Of a stretch of DNA of 64,000 nt, positions 12,682 through 24,745 are shown in pieces (within the stretch, counting starts at the first letter, position 1; every line of letters starts with the position of its first letter). The notes under the pieces were generated by a model, which was not told where the DNA came from, searched no databases, and saw nothing but the letters and a program-made list of their open reading frames with translations. Source of the stretch: Allodiplogaster sudhausi (Eukaryota > Nematoda > Chromadorea > Rhabditida > Diplogasteridae); the NCBI GenBank assembly GCA_945643635.1, contig CALZFC010000297.1, positions 1 through 64,000 of the forward strand. Direction: 5' to 3'. The position numbers were made by a program, and so were the translations under genes.

Positions 12682-13542
12682 TTAGTTGATGAGGCTTGTT
12701 GCCACTCCAGAGATCTGCTGTGCCGTGTTGATGGCATTTCCGGCTGCACCGGAAATGGCTCCAGTTGCTCCTCCAACGGCACCGAGGATATTCGATGCAG
12801 TTCCAGCTGCCTGGTCCACCAGAATATCAGCAGATTGGCCGATGCCAGAAAGAGCTCCATTCACTCCCGAGACGACTCCGTTAACAGCTCCAGGCAGAGC
12901 TCCGACGACTCCGGTGACTCCGTCTGTGGCACCTTGGAGAGTGTTCTGCAGAGAGCCAGTAGCGGCTGGAAGGATGGCGGGCACCGAAGAGACAATACCA
13001 CCGGCAACTGGTAGAACACCATTTGCCACGCCACCAACGATACCTCCAGCAGCGTCGACAACACCGTTAACAGTGTTGAGAGTTGAAGGGATAACTGGGA
13101 GAAGTCCAGCGAGGACTTGATCAAGCAGGACCTGAACTGTGGTCAGCAGGCCGTTGACCGTGGCGACAACTGGTGGCACCACGCCAATGGCGGTTCCGAG
13201 AACACTTCCGGTGAGGACTGGCACGGTGTTACCAACCAGGCCGGTAACACCGTTGACGGCTCCGAGCGCAGTTCCTGAGACCGCGGGGAGGACGTTGGTA
13301 ACTGGAGAAATGGCAGATCCGACCAGACCAGCGGCCTCATCAACAACTCCTTGAACTGTGTTCACTGCTGGTGCGGCGATGCTACCCACAGCGTCGGTGG
13401 CTCCGGAGATTGCTCCTCCGACACTGCCCGAGACCGGAGCAATGACATTTCCAATGGCTGGGATGGCTTGGCGCTTATGGCGAAGACCGAAAGAAGAAGT
13501 CGCAAGAAGGCAGAGGATGAATGTGGAGCGAACGGAGTACAT
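12682..13542 (-). CDS. Secreted Gly/Val/Ala-rich protein, array copy 7
   Basis: Intact 286-codon frame. Shares with copy 8 a Thr-to-Ala change (NILGAVGG, gcaccgagg near 12780) and the Ala variant, so copies 7 and 8 form a sub-lineage at the right end of the array. Confidence 0.88.
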   Translation of the reverse strand: MYSVRSTFILCLLATSSFGLRHKRQAIPAIGNVIAPVSGSVGGAISGATDAVGSIAAPAVNTVQGVVDEAAGLVGSAISPVTNVLPAVSGTALGAVNGVTGLVGNTVPVLTGSVLGTAIGVVPPVVATVNGLLTTVQVLLDQVLAGLLPVIPSTLNTVNGVVDAAGGIVGGVANGVLPVAGGIVSSVPAILPAATGSLQNTLQGATDGVTGVVGALPGAVNGVVSGVNGALSGIGQSADILVDQAAGTASNILGAVGGATGAISGAAGNAINTAQQISGVATSLIN

Positions 13543-14636
13543 TCTGAAATGTTATGTTAGAAGCCGAATTCGTATTGGGTGGAAGTTAATGTCAGCAGAA
13601 TGTGAGTGACTTCTAGACCGCTATTCCTCTCCTTATATATCAATTTCTGCTCTCCGCAATCTGATCAATTCAATCCGATTGGCCCTGGTATTTCGAGTAC
13701 GAACGACTGATGATACGAATTTTTTTACTCTGAAAACACTGTCGCTAGCCTGGCACTGACAGGACAGTTCATTTGCATAGTTTATGTAGCACTTTTCGAC
13801 ATGCGACAATCGTTTTCGTTTGATGATGAAGAAATACATCAGAGATTATTATAGACACGGCGTTCCCTAATCTTTTATTAGGGGAATCTTAGCTTGCTAA
13901 TGATATCGGAAATATCTTCGAATATCATGAAGCAATTTGACATGCACATTTTTTTTAGCCATGGATGTTGCATGTATGAACATGTATGTATGTGAACATG
14001 TAAATATGTACATAACAAATTAAAAAAGGTCATCAAGAAGATACGAAATATTCATAACATCAGCACGGGTAGTGTATTGGTAACGTTCTCGTTACCAGAA
14101 CTAATACCTTTGCTGCGCGCGCGGGAAGGATCGAATCCCGGAGATAGCACAGTTTTGCTGAAATTTTTCTTGTTTTTAAATCATATTTCGTTATTGGGTT
14201 GAATTTAGTTCGTTTTCTTGAGTTCATTTGATGTCTTTTGGGTCTCCGCTTCATTTAAGAATACATTCATTATGACTGCAACTAATTCTCACTAGTTATC
14301 GCTCATTTTCAACATTCGCTCTAGAGATAAAGTACTATTTACAGTAATCTGATTTGTAAACCGAGTTCGTACATTTGTTCGTCATTCTTTTTCTGAACGC
14401 TGACGACTATAATTATGTCATGTCAACACTCGTTTAAAGGCGAAAAAGATATTTTAAGGGTACTGTCGACCTTTTTCATTAACTCCCATTAGTACAACTG
14501 TATTTTTATTTTGTGATATTCTGCCACAATTGTGTTGTTTATCGTTAATAAAAAACCAATTGAACATGATACTTTATCGGGCACAAAATTTACAAACATA
14601 GATTTCATAGTTACGAACAATATTGCAAAACATTTC

Positions 14637-15497
14637 TTAGTTGATGAGGCTTGTTGCCACTCCAGAGATCTGCTGTGCCGTGTTGATGGCATTTCCGGCT
14701 GCACCGGAAATGGCTCCAGTTGCTCCTCCAACGGCACCGAGGATATTCGATGCAGTTCCAGCTGCCTGGTCCACCAGAATATCAGCAGATTGGCCGATGC
14801 CAGAAAGAGCTCCATTCACTCCCGAGACGACTCCGTTAACAGCTCCAGGCAGAGCTCCGACGACTCCGGTGACTCCGTCTGTGGCACCCTGGAGAGTGTT
14901 CTGCAGAGAGCCAGTAGCGGCTGGAAGGATGGCGGGCACCGAAGAGACAATACCACCGGCAACTGGTAGAACACCATTTGCCACGCCACCAACGATACCT
15001 CCAGCAGCGTCGACAACACCGTTAACAGTGTTGAGAGTTGAAGGGATAACTGGGAGAAGTCCAGCGAGGACTTGATCAAGCAGGACCTGAACTGTGGTCA
15101 GCAGGCCGTTGACCGTGGCGACAACTGGTGGCACCACGCCAATGGCGGTTCCGAGAACAATTCCGGTGAGGACTGGCACGGTGTTACCAACCAGGCCGGT
15201 AACACCGTTGACGGCTCCGAGCGCAGTTCCTGAGACCGCGGGGAGGACGTTGGTAACTGGAGAAATGGCAGATCCGACCAGACCAGCGGCCTCATCAACA
15301 ACTCCTTGAACTGTGTTCACTGCTGGTGCGGCGATGCTACCCACAGCGTCGGTGGCTCCGGAGATTGCTCCTCCGACACTGCCCGAGACCGGAGCAAAGA
15401 CATTTCCAATGGCTGGGATGGCTTGGCGCTTATGGCGAAGACCGAAAGAAGAAGTCGCAAGAAGGCAGAGGATGAATGTGGAGCGAACGGAGTACAT
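14637..15497 (-). CDS. Secreted Gly/Val/Ala-rich protein, array copy 8 (array edge)
   Basis: Intact 286-codon frame and the most diverged copy. Besides the copy-7 change it has Ser-to-Ile (near 15160) and Ile-to-Phe in the NVIAPV segment (near 15398). Greater divergence at the array edge fits reduced homogenisation there. Confidence 0.88.
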   Translation of the reverse strand: MYSVRSTFILCLLATSSFGLRHKRQAIPAIGNVFAPVSGSVGGAISGATDAVGSIAAPAVNTVQGVVDEAAGLVGSAISPVTNVLPAVSGTALGAVNGVTGLVGNTVPVLTGIVLGTAIGVVPPVVATVNGLLTTVQVLLDQVLAGLLPVIPSTLNTVNGVVDAAGGIVGGVANGVLPVAGGIVSSVPAILPAATGSLQNTLQGATDGVTGVVGALPGAVNGVVSGVNGALSGIGQSADILVDQAAGTASNILGAVGGATGAISGAAGNAINTAQQISGVATSLIN

Positions 15498-15772
15498 TCT
15501 GAAATGTTATGTTAGAAGCCGAATTCGTATTGGGTGGAAGTTAATGTCAGCAGAATGTGAGTGACTTCTAGACCGCTATTCCTCTCCTTATATATCAATT
15601 TCTGCTCTCCGCAATCTGATCAATTCAATCCGATTGGCCCTGGTATTTCGAGTACGAACGACTGATGATACGAATTTTTTTACTCTGAAAACACTGTCGC
15701 TAGCCTGTCACTGACAGGGCAGTTCATTTGCATAGTTTATGTAGCACTTTTCGACATGCGACAATCGTTTTC

Positions 15773-15978
15773 CTTTGTTTCATATCGAAAAATTATTTGA
15801 AATAATTTAATTTGGCCGTTGAGTACCTTATACTCAAAACGCTTTGTGTGCTATATCTCAAAATGTAGAGCGTTAAAAACTGTACAAAGTATATTCTTTT
15901 TGTTTCGAGTGTCCTTCCCTATTTTTTTTCTTCAAAATACATTGAATATATTTAAAAACAATTACAACATAATTCTAG
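15773..15978 (+). other. Junction of array with recombinase-like remnant; intronic sequence
   Basis: AT-rich sequence without coding potential. It ends in TTCTAG at 15978, a good 3' splice site directly before the first recombinase-like exon, so at least the right part is probably a former intron of that gene. Confidence 0.5.
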
Positions 15979-17460
15979 CGCTACCATGATGTATGAAATC
16001 GTCACAAATGGCCAGAGATTCAAGCAGACCTACAAGACCAGCAAGTTCGACATCTAGCCTACTCAAGGCGAGATTCGTCGAGTTTCGCAGGGTGACGACG
16101 CGCACTACGTTAGGCATTTCTTTTATTGAGGTGTTGGGAATATGGGGAAGAAAATATAATTAAACAGTTACATTCCTCCATTTTAGTACGCCACATTCCA
16201 CGACCCCAAGGTGCAGTCGCTGGCGTCGCTGAGTCAGGTGACCGGACGGAAAAGCGTCGGTGTACAACTGTAAGCGCTGTAAGCGCTTGTAAACATACAT
16301 ATCCATGTAACTCTCTCAGTGATCTCTTCTAACTTCCGGCGCGGTTTCCGGTACGGTTAACCACTTTCCATTCTTATCTCACTTCTCGTTCTCTATCTCA
16401 ATCCTATGACACATAATGTTGACTACTTTCAGATCCGCGACCGCGTTAGCAAGCTATAAAAGCCCGGATCGAGATAGACCGGGAGGAACGGGCTGAGAGC
16501 CGGCAGCCTATCCCACCAACCCCAAGTATCCCTCCCCTTTCTATGACCTCTGGAGCTCTCTACGTTGCTAAGTATGTGTGTATTTGTTGTCCGAGAGGTA
16601 GATAAACTTGTCTGAGTATCTTGGTGTTGTTGGGAACCTTACTCAACATCGACTCGACGCTCAAGAAGCGATTGTAAACCTTCGCATGTCTGCGAGAAAT
16701 GATAGTGATTAATAGATTTGCATGATAAAAACATTTTTATTCATTCAGAGGTAAGATAGTGACGTTCGAGCAGCACCGGGCTCTCCTTGATGCTGTCTCG
16801 CCCGGCTGACAGGGAGACCGTCTGCGACTACTCTTTCGAGCTTCGACCTAGTAAGCATTCTTTCTTATTACCCGAATCGGACAATTTTATTGTTATTTTC
16901 ATTATTTCAACTTCAAGCACTCTTCATGCCGGCGTCACCACAACGTGGAGCCGACCTTCAACCGCGTTAAGCAGGAGGACAGCGTAGTCCACGTCATCAT
17001 CACCTTCCGCGCCATCAAGCCGATCCAGGTTGGCGTGTAGAATTTTTGTATTTTAACTATAAATGGCATTTAACACACTAATCATCTGAATTTTTCATAT
17101 GTAGACATCAATGTGAAATCTTAAGATTCTTGTGTGTTTTCCATTTATGTATTAATCATTTGCTTATGAGCAAAATGATTAATAAATAAATCAAAAAAGA
17201 TACATGTATTAATGTAGGTCTAACTTTATTATATCTGATCTGATATCTTCTGTTTTGAACTATTTGTCGAATTGATGTGCTTAAGACTTGTTATCTTTGT
17301 GGAATAAATTATGATTTTCGGTAAAGGAAAGGATAAATTCTACAGAAGAACAAGAAAAAAGAATTGATCTTCTACGGCAACGTCGACGAAATCGCCAATG
17401 CCCCATTGATCGCGCTCTTAGGAAAGAAAGATGAACAAATTGTTACCTTCCCATGCTAGT
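15979..17460 (+). pseudogene. Tyrosine-recombinase/SET element remnant, copy A
   Basis: The first exon reads MMYEIVTNGQRF... and matches the box I region of the copies at 32.9 kb and 53.3 kb, but it has a TAG at 16055-16057 where the others have Trp, and a TGA at 16127. The next exon (from 16190, YATFHDPKVQSL...) is split by a solo LTR. After a deletion, SET-type exons follow in the same orientation: TFEQHRALLDAV (from about 16,752), then a frame containing HHNVEP and VVHVIITFRAIKPIQ (16,925-17,030), then ELIFYGN (about 17,360). Recombinase exons followed by SET exons on one strand is the same order as in copy B, which suggests one composite gene or element. This copy is dead. Confidence 0.6.
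16269..16643 (+). mobile_element. Solo LTR (375 bp) inside copy A
   Basis: The native exon reads gtgtacaac-atcgactcg in the 53-kb copy. Here 375 bp starting TGTAAGCG and ending CCTTACT separates the two halves, with CAAC repeated on both sides (16265-16268 and 16644-16647), a 4-bp target duplication. A TATAAAA box lies at 16455-16461. No internal element is present, so this is a solo LTR left by recombination. Its family is not the gypsy-like element at 28 kb, whose LTR sequence differs. Confidence 0.7.
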
Positions 17461-17954
17461 ACGGTTGCTCAATTAGACAAAATATTGTGTTGTTATTAAT
17501 TCGTAATGAAAACTATTCCATTTCACGATATTCAGAATGAAATATGGCAAAAGTGTATTTTTTTTCGTTTTTTTGACTATGATGCGGAAAAGATTATTTT
17601 TTAGCCTTCAGCAATAGAAAAAGAACGCGTTGTTTAAAAAAATTAATGTAAACAAATATTGTGTAAAATATTTTTTTAGTCATTATTTGAATAAAAATGT
17701 AAAAAAAAGTAGTATTATACCTTAAGAAGGCCGAGAATTCGACGGCGGAGGCAGCTTAGAACGGCGCCGACTTTTTTGCCACTCCGCCACGCCCGGTTGC
17801 ACTCATCCAGCAGCTACAGGCAGAGAACGAGGAGGAGCAACGGGCAGCCGAGCAATCGGGCCGCGTGAATCAGCCAGCAGAAGCGGCAGTAAATCGGGAA
17901 GCCGCGATTGCGGCTACTCGGATTCAGCAGGTTTATTGACTGATTTGTTTGTTT

Positions 17955-18175
17955 TGTTTATTTTATTTATTTTATTTATTTTATTTATTTTATTTATTTT
18001 TTTTATTTATTTTATTTTATTTATTTTATTTATTTTTTTTATTTTATTTATTTTATTTATTTTATTTATTTTATTTATTTTATTTATTTTATTTATTTTA
18101 TTTATTTTATTTATTTTATTTATTTTATTTATTTTATTCATTTTATTTATTTTATTTGTTTACTTATTTATTTGA
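17955..18175 (+). repeat. (TTTAT)n microsatellite in an intron
   Basis: About 220 bp of TTTAT/TTTTAT repeats. Its open frames (FILFILFIL...) are artefacts of the repeat. Confidence 0.95.
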
Positions 18176-18726
18176 TTCTGTTCAACAGAAAGGCTTGTTT
18201 TGTCCTGTGTAAATTGCAATTTTTCTTTGCTTTAAATGTGATAAGCAGAAGTTATTTATAATGACTATAACTAATATAAGATTATTCTTTGCTCAAATGT
18301 ATAAAAAAAATAGATTTATGATCACGATGTATAATATGAGATTTGATGATGCATCCATATTTACAGCTTGAATCTGACGCTGCTGCCCTGCAGCGAAGCC
18401 TCGACGAAGTGAGAGCGGAAAAGGAACAGCTGGCTGGCAGGCTCATTGCAAAAGAAGAAGACGTTGACTATCTCGACGAGCAGCTAAAGGCGCGGGGTTT
18501 TATTTATTTATTTTTTTCTATTTTTAAATATTTTCGTGATATTGATTCAGAAGCAGACTTTCTTTTTTTTTTCTAATTTAAAAAAAAAAAACGGGTTATG
18601 TTGTTTTTACGGAATTCCCTTAGTTTTTTGTCTTTTATTTCTCAGAGTTTTTAAAATATTTGTTTCTTCTTCTTCCAAATACGCACTATATAGTAGTTTT
18701 TTAAGAGGAGCATGAGGGAAAAGGTA

Positions 18727-18870
18727 CCGTCGATTTGAGACAAGGCCAGCCATGCTCAGCCTCCCCAAAGCAGGGAATAAAAGAGGGTCCGAACCGGGCT
18801 ACCCACGCAACTTTTGAGACCCAACAATTCAAATTTTTGGCTTACCCACCCTATTTTTTACGAAAAAATT
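18727..18870 (+). repeat. Dispersed intronic repeat, copy 1
   Basis: The stretch gaccaggg..tccgaaccgggctacc..ttttggcttacccac..ctattttt is partly shared with 21,095-21,215 in another intron of the same pseudogene. The shared core is about 100 bp and diverged. Its origin is unknown. Confidence 0.5.
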
Positions 18871-19825
18871 TACATTTTTGGCACACCCACCCTTCTTTTG
18901 AGGCCTTCGGAGGTCGTTCCCACCCACTTTTGTGAGACCCTCGGACCACCCTTTTGTTTCTCTGCAAAAAGTACTACCCCACCATGTTTTTTTTTGCTAA
19001 CACACCACCGTAACTTAGATTTTCGAGAAGAATATCGAAGATAGCCATTGGCGAAAGGATGTGAATCGTGAGCTCGAAGCTGTTATTCAGTCGATGACGA
19101 GGGTGGTTCCGAATCAGAAAGCCGCTCGAGATGGCTTGAACGAGAGAATTAATGTGGTTAGATGGTTTTTGCTTCATTATATTTTTCTTTTTCTTTTTGT
19201 CTCGAAATTTACCACAAAAAAACCTAATAATCAACAAAATAATAAAAATTTACAGGAACTCTTCCGAACGTTTGCTGTTGAATAATTTTTATGTCCAAAA
19301 TCCAATTTCTTTTATTGCCTGAATACAGTGTCTTGGAAAAGCAATTTTGCATTTTTTTAAAGAGAATTTTATTAGAAACAATGAGAAAAGGTGTCTTAAA
19401 TACAATTGTCGTCTTTCTTTAAAGGAGGTATCCGGGGAATAATTAACCTAAGTTTTTTTCTACATGGCTAACTTCATCTTGGTCTAAAACATATATCGTG
19501 AAAGTTTGAGCGATTTTCTTTCATTATATTCTGAGCAATAGTAACGTGAAAAATCGCGGGTAGAGAATTAGCTACGGTAGGTCAGGGCCGCCCTCCTATT
19601 TCACATGCTCTCTCGACCGAGCGACAGGCAACTTTTTGAGCGCGTGCATTCAAAGTGGTTCTCTATCACTACTGTATAATTATTCGTCGGATACTTCCTT
19701 TAAGCTCAACGAGAGATGCAAGGTGGCTGAAGCGGAGCAGAGAAGACTGCTATACGAGCTGGACGAGAAGGTACACGAGAGAGCGCGATTCGAGGAGGAG
19801 ATGTAGTATCTTCACGGGTAGGTTG

Positions 19826-19910
19826 GGAGAGAGAGAGAAAGAGAGCAGGGAGAGAGGGAGAAAGAGAGACAGAGAGATGGAGGGAGAGAGACAGAGAGGG
19901 TGAGAGTACG
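19826..19910 (+). repeat. (GA)n microsatellite
   Basis: GA/GGGA-rich tract in an intron. Similar tracts are at 21,611-21,705 and 22,790-22,945. The mirror-image copy has CT-rich tracts at comparable intron positions, so they pre-date the duplication. Confidence 0.9.
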
Positions 19911-21094
19911 CGGGAGAAGATGAAGGATCTGCAGAGACAGGTTTGTAGATAGATAGATAAATAAATAGAACGGAGTGAGAGAGCGTGTTTTTATAATAAT
20001 AACAATAACAGTAATCATTATAATGGTTATTAAAGTAATAGTTGAATGATAACAGTCATAATAATTATAAAATATGATTAATTAAAACAGGCGGAGAGGG
20101 ACAAGGTGGCCGTCTCGGTAGTAGCGGAAATCGGACAGAGAATCGAGGGCATGCTGGGTCTGAGGCATGAGAACCGTATGCTCGAGATGGAAATGGAGAG
20201 GCTGCAGAGGATTGTCAGTAGGAGAGAGGGGAGAGAGAGAGATAGTAGAGAGAGAAAGGGAGAGTGTAGGAGAGCGAGAGTGGCGAGGCCTCCGATTGTT
20301 TTTTTTTTGTTTCAAAGCAGTGATTTTCATTCCACTCTGTCTTTTATTAGCTGGCGTGGCGATTCAGCTGTGGTTAAGAAAGGAAATGAAATGCGCAAAG
20401 TAGTGAACAAAAGTTTGTGTGTTATAATTAGAACATAAAGCCTATATATAAAAATAGCCTTAATAATTTTTTTCTTTATGTAAATGCTAATTTTTCCCGC
20501 CAAATCTATACTTTAATTATATTCATTGTATTTTTCTAGCGCACCGAGCACCTGGCCGCGGAAGCAAAGCTCAAGGAGCAGCTCTCCACGGTCAACAACG
20601 ACGTGCTCAAGTTGAGCCAAGAGCTGGAGCAGAGAAAGGCGAGAGTGGAGCAGTTGCAGAGAGAAGTCGCGGCGAGAGACGCAGAGTTGCAGAGGACTAG
20701 GTTTATTTTTCGCAGTCATCTTAAACATATAATTTTTTTGTCTTTTTTCGGTAGACGAGACATAGTTTTGAATTCAAATATGCTTAATGGATTTTTTTTT
20801 CCTTTTTTTTGTTGACTTATTTCCTTTTTTTATTTAACTAGAACAGATAGAAAAACGCACAAAGTCTCCATTCAGCGTAATTTTAATGGGAATATTTGCT
20901 TTAAAAAAAGAATAATATCTTTTGAAATCGAGTATTAAAATGGATAGCAAAAATATTGTGTTAATTTTTTTTCCAAGAACCGAAATGGCATCGACTCTCC
21001 AGCAGACCGAGACGTCACTCGAAGCACAACTCACGCGAACACGGGCGGAGAGAGACTCGCTGCAACAGGAGGCGATCTCGGCCAAGCTACAGTA

Positions 21095-21215
21095 AGCCAG
21101 ACTTTCCACCAGGGAATCAGGGGAAAAGGATGGTCCGAACCGGACTACCGACGCCATTTTTGGCACCCGAAAATAAAAACATTTTGGCTAACCCACACTA
21201 TTTTTTTCGAATTTA
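21095..21215 (+). repeat. Dispersed intronic repeat, copy 2
   Basis: Diverged second copy of the repeat at 18,727-18,870 (tccgaaccggactacc... ttttggctaacccac...). Confidence 0.5.
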
Positions 21216-23339
21216 TGGCAGTTCGTGCACTATTTTACCAATATGCTTTAATTATCAGGGCAGACGTCGTCAAGGTGACCCAGGAACTGGAAGAAGCGAA
21301 TGACAAAAATTCGCAGGTTTTTGTTTAGTTTGTTTTTCTTCTTTTCGTTTGATTGATCGAGGAGACAAATATATTTAAAAAAAACATTATATCCTTCAAA
21401 AAAGTATAGCATAAATATTTTTACAGAATTAATTGTAAAGAAAAAATAGCTAAATTGAATGTCAGGTCTATGCCGAATGTTAGCTTTTATACTTTATATT
21501 TTCAGCTCAAGACACTGGCTCTGCAATACAAGAAGAAGTTCGAAGAGGCCAAGAAGACGCCTCAGGAGGGATCAGCAGGAGACACGAGCGAGAATCTCAT
21601 GGCACAGGTCAGGAAAAGGGAGAGAGAAAGAGAGAGAGAGAGTGCGAGAAAGAGAGAGAGGGAGCGAGAGAAAAGAGAGGGAGGGAGAGGGAGCGAGAGA
21701 GAATGGAAATGGGAAACGAATGATGATAGTACTGTTGCTCATTCGTCCAGAAAATTCCATCGCGTTGTTGCTAATATTTCGAAGTACCAAACAATTGCCA
21801 CGTAATATAGAATATTTTTGCAAAAATTTATTTTTTTCATATATGCAGAACGAAATGTCTTGATTTATTTCAAAATAAGCGAGCCCTTTCTAGCCTTCAG
21901 CAGTACGGACGAGTCCACCACCAAATATCTGGATAGATTCAACCTCTTTTTCGTTAAAATATATCGAAAATATTGTGAGTTGTTGTGTTTTTATACTCTT
22001 TTTTTTGTGAGAAAAGGGTGCATGCATCCACCCTTTCATTCACTGGATCACCAGGACTTCATTCTGGATAACTCCAATGTCTTGAGGCGCTCGCTGCGTC
22101 CAGTGAAGTTGCGACCTCCTCTTCCATCACTACCATCGACCACCCTCTCTGCCCTCTCTCATCCTCCACTCTTTGGCAGGTTTGGCAACTCGTTGCGTAA
22201 GGGTTGGACATTCATTCCTTTGAGCGCATCCTACATCCATCCGTCATATGGGATGAGCAAAAAAAGTTTTAAATTTTTGACTTTATTTTTCTAGTTCTTT
22301 TTGTCTGATTAAAGTTCACTCCACACTCCTTCCAGATCAGCCACGTCCCCACCGAAGGCAGCGGACATCACGGCTTCTTCTACTTCTGAGGGCATCGAGG
22401 CTCGCGACGCCCCCGCGGCAGAGAAGGTCGCTATAATGCCCCTTTTTCTTCTCAACTGGGGTCCCGAAAGGGAGGGGCCACAGGGTAAATTTTGAGGAAA
22501 GAAGATAAAAAAAATATCAAATTAACTATGGGCTCTGTTACTTTAGTGTAATTATGAGAATTAGGGTGCAAAATTATTAGAGGACATAGTAGGTTAAAAT
22601 ATTTATAATTATGAATAATTAAAAATATGAAGGTATATAAAATTGTTGAGGAGCGACTGCTCGTTGTTCAAGCGGCAGATGAGGAGGAGGAGGGGGGAAA
22701 AGAGGAGGAGGAAGTGGACGATGGAGGAGAGACGCAACAGCAGCCCATTAGCAGCAGCAGCCATAGAGGTGCGTTTAGGCAAGAGAAAGTGGAGAGAGAG
22801 GGGGAGAGAGAGAGATAGGGAGAGAGAGAAAGTAGAGAGGGAGAGGGGGGAGAGAGAGAAAGTAGAGAGAGAGATTGGAGATAGAGAGAGATAGAATGTA
22901 GGGAGAGAAAGAGGGAAAACGGAGAGAGAGAGAGGGAGAGATGCATCGATACTCTTTCCTCCAAATCAATGGGTACATTTAGTTTGGAGATACTTTTAGC
23001 ACACAAAAAATTATTCGTTAATCTATAACGGACTCCTCTGGCACTACATATACTTTTAAAGCTATTAAACAAAAACAAGTTTTATTTTGAAAAAAAGTAG
23101 CAAGTGTAGCCAGAAGTGAAATTGGAAAGAAGGACGAGGAAAGAAGAACTGTTACTCATGTTTTTAGGAATTGCCGGGAACGACCGCAAGCGTCCCTCCG
23201 GCGGTGGCAGCGTGTCTGAGGGCGAATCGGAGGTCTTCAAGCGACTCCGCCAGGCCATCGAGGAAGAGGATATTAGGCGAGTTCTTTTTTGTTATATTTT
23301 TGTTATATATATTTTTTTTCTTTTAAACAGTATTTGCAA

Positions 23340-23341
23340 TA

Positions 23342-23423
<82 letters not shown>
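23340..23423. repeat. (TA)n microsatellite
   Basis: About 84 bp of TA dinucleotide between two exons of the TPR-like pseudogene. Confidence 0.95.
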
Positions 23424-23424
<1 letters not shown>

Positions 23425-24567
23425 TTTTATGTAGGTTATAGCAATCTTGACAATCTGAAACAGAAAAAAAAATTTCTGAGATATTATGCCCCGCAATTTT
23501 TGCAGCAACAGCAAAGGGCGAAATTACGCGAGAATCAGGTTTGATTTAATTTTAATAATTTTTTTTCTCACGTACCTTTTTTAATACATGAAATCTGTTT
23601 TTTTTCTCTTAAAAAATATTAAAGATAAAACAGCTGAGACCCTTGAAAAAGGTGAATTGTTACTGTCAAAAAAATAAAGATATTAACCAGTTTACTACAC
23701 ATTTAGGCGAGGAGCTGGGAGACGACGACATCGAGATCATCGACAGCGATGCTGACCAGGTCAGGAGATGAGGAGTGGCGTGGTTACGATAGCGGATCAG
23801 TGGTGGTACGGTAGAGCACTTATTAGATTACGGTAGATGGTACAGTATGGCACTTTTTAAGATATGGTAAGATGCCTACAAATCCACGGTAGGCCACCTA
23901 TTAGTTACGGTAGTTGCATATGGTGGTACGGTAGGGAACCTATTGGCAAACCGATGGATGGCGACCAATTGGCCACCCATCGTTGGCACTCTTCATTGAA
24001 TAATTTACGATTAAAGATAAAGTAATTTTATAAGGGATTAAAGGATAATGAAAACGTATAAATTGAGCCTCGTGTTTTAGTTTCGGAAAAAAAAATTTTT
24101 TTTTTTTTGTTCTTTAAGGACTCGGAATCGGATGGAGATGGAGACTTGGAAGATGACGTTGAAGTCGAAGAAGATGAAGAGGAGGAGGAGCAAGAGGTAA
24201 CGGTGAGAGAAGAGTTATAAATCATAGCGTGAAATTTGTGACTATACGTGGATTTCATCATGCATGAGTCTTAATGTGAGTTGTGCCGGATTCAATAAAA
24301 TTAAAATAGATGAATTTGATGAATTCATCTCGTATTTGACATTAAAGATGCATGACGTGGACGAAGACGACGATGACGAAGGAGACCACTCCGATACCTA
24401 GACCTAAAACTTTCCATGACCCATTCTCCCATTTTATTAGGATCAATCTCGCCACACCTAATTCATCCGTGAGCGATCCTTCTCAGTGTTTAATCGTTGG
24501 AGTGACACCCCTGCTCTCCCCAAACCTACTACCCCCGACTCAATTTTTTTCTTGTTGACCGCTTCAA

Positions 24568-24715
24568 CCGAGCTGGTTTATCAGACGTATTTGTACGATA
24601 GGGTCCATTTTAGTCTCCTAAACTGAAATATCTATCTATGACTGATATTCCCACCCATGCCCAATAAAAGACTAAAATGGGCTCCGTCGAAAGAATACGT
24701 CTGATAAATCAGCTC
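24568..24715. repeat. Fold-back inverted repeat at the end of the TPR-like pseudogene
   Basis: Sequence 24,568-24,620 (gagctggtttatcagacgta...) is followed after about 50 bp by its imperfect reverse complement at 24,669-24,715 (...tacgtctgataaatcagctc). The second arm is nearly identical to the start of the three repeats at 55.1-56.6 kb. It marks the left inversion junction between the two TPR-like copies. Confidence 0.7.
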
Positions 24716-24745
24716 TGTGTATGCGCTAAATCATAAAAAAATGAG

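Larger units (their letters stand above)
1..15772. repeat. Tandem array of ~1,954-bp gene-bearing units
   Basis: Near-identical units start at about 1, 1952, 3906, 5861, 7815, 9772, 11727 and 13682. A partial ninth unit starts at 15637 and loses homology near 15,772. The window opens inside the array, so the true copy number is unknown. Units differ by a handful of substitutions and 1-2 bp indels, which implies recent expansion or ongoing homogenisation. Each unit carries one minus-strand secreted-protein gene, its TATA box, an AT-rich spacer of about 1.1 kb and one tRNA-like sequence. No other gene is supported in the spacers. Long plus-strand frames over the gene are composition shadows. 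Confidence 0.98.
17776..24401 (+). pseudogene. TPR/Mlp-like coiled-coil nucleoporin, duplicated and broken copy
   Basis: About 16 plus-strand exons are recognisable: near 17776-17930, 18367-18498, 19020-19157, 19694-19820, 20090-20214, 20540-20699, 20978-21094, 21260-21316, 21506-21609, 22336-22427, 22627-22765, 23168-23278, 23498-23538, 23706-23760, 24118-24200 and 24349-24401. The first nine encode heptad-rich coiled coil (for example LKLSQELEQRKARVEQLQRE). The later ones are Ser/Glu/Asp-rich (DDDIEIIDSDADQ, then an Asp/Glu run). This order and ALQYKKKFEEAK resemble the end of the coiled coil and the acidic tail of TPR/Mlp nuclear-basket proteins. Compared with the minus-strand copy at 56.9-64 kb it lacks the Ser/Thr/Pro-rich exons and the final Arg/Gly-rich exon, and TAG at 19804-19806 interrupts a coiled-coil exon. 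Upstream exons are absent. Confidence 0.55.

Noticed and set aside
1..15772. CRISPR or satellite array
   Set aside because: Units are ~1.95 kb and gene-bearing, with no short repeats and unique spacers.
17955..18212. Hydrophobic FIL/YLF repeat protein
   Set aside because: Translation of a (TTTAT)n microsatellite inside an intron.
22668..23078. 136-aa minus-strand ORF
   Set aside because: Antisense of acidic exon and GA repeat of the TPR-like pseudogene.
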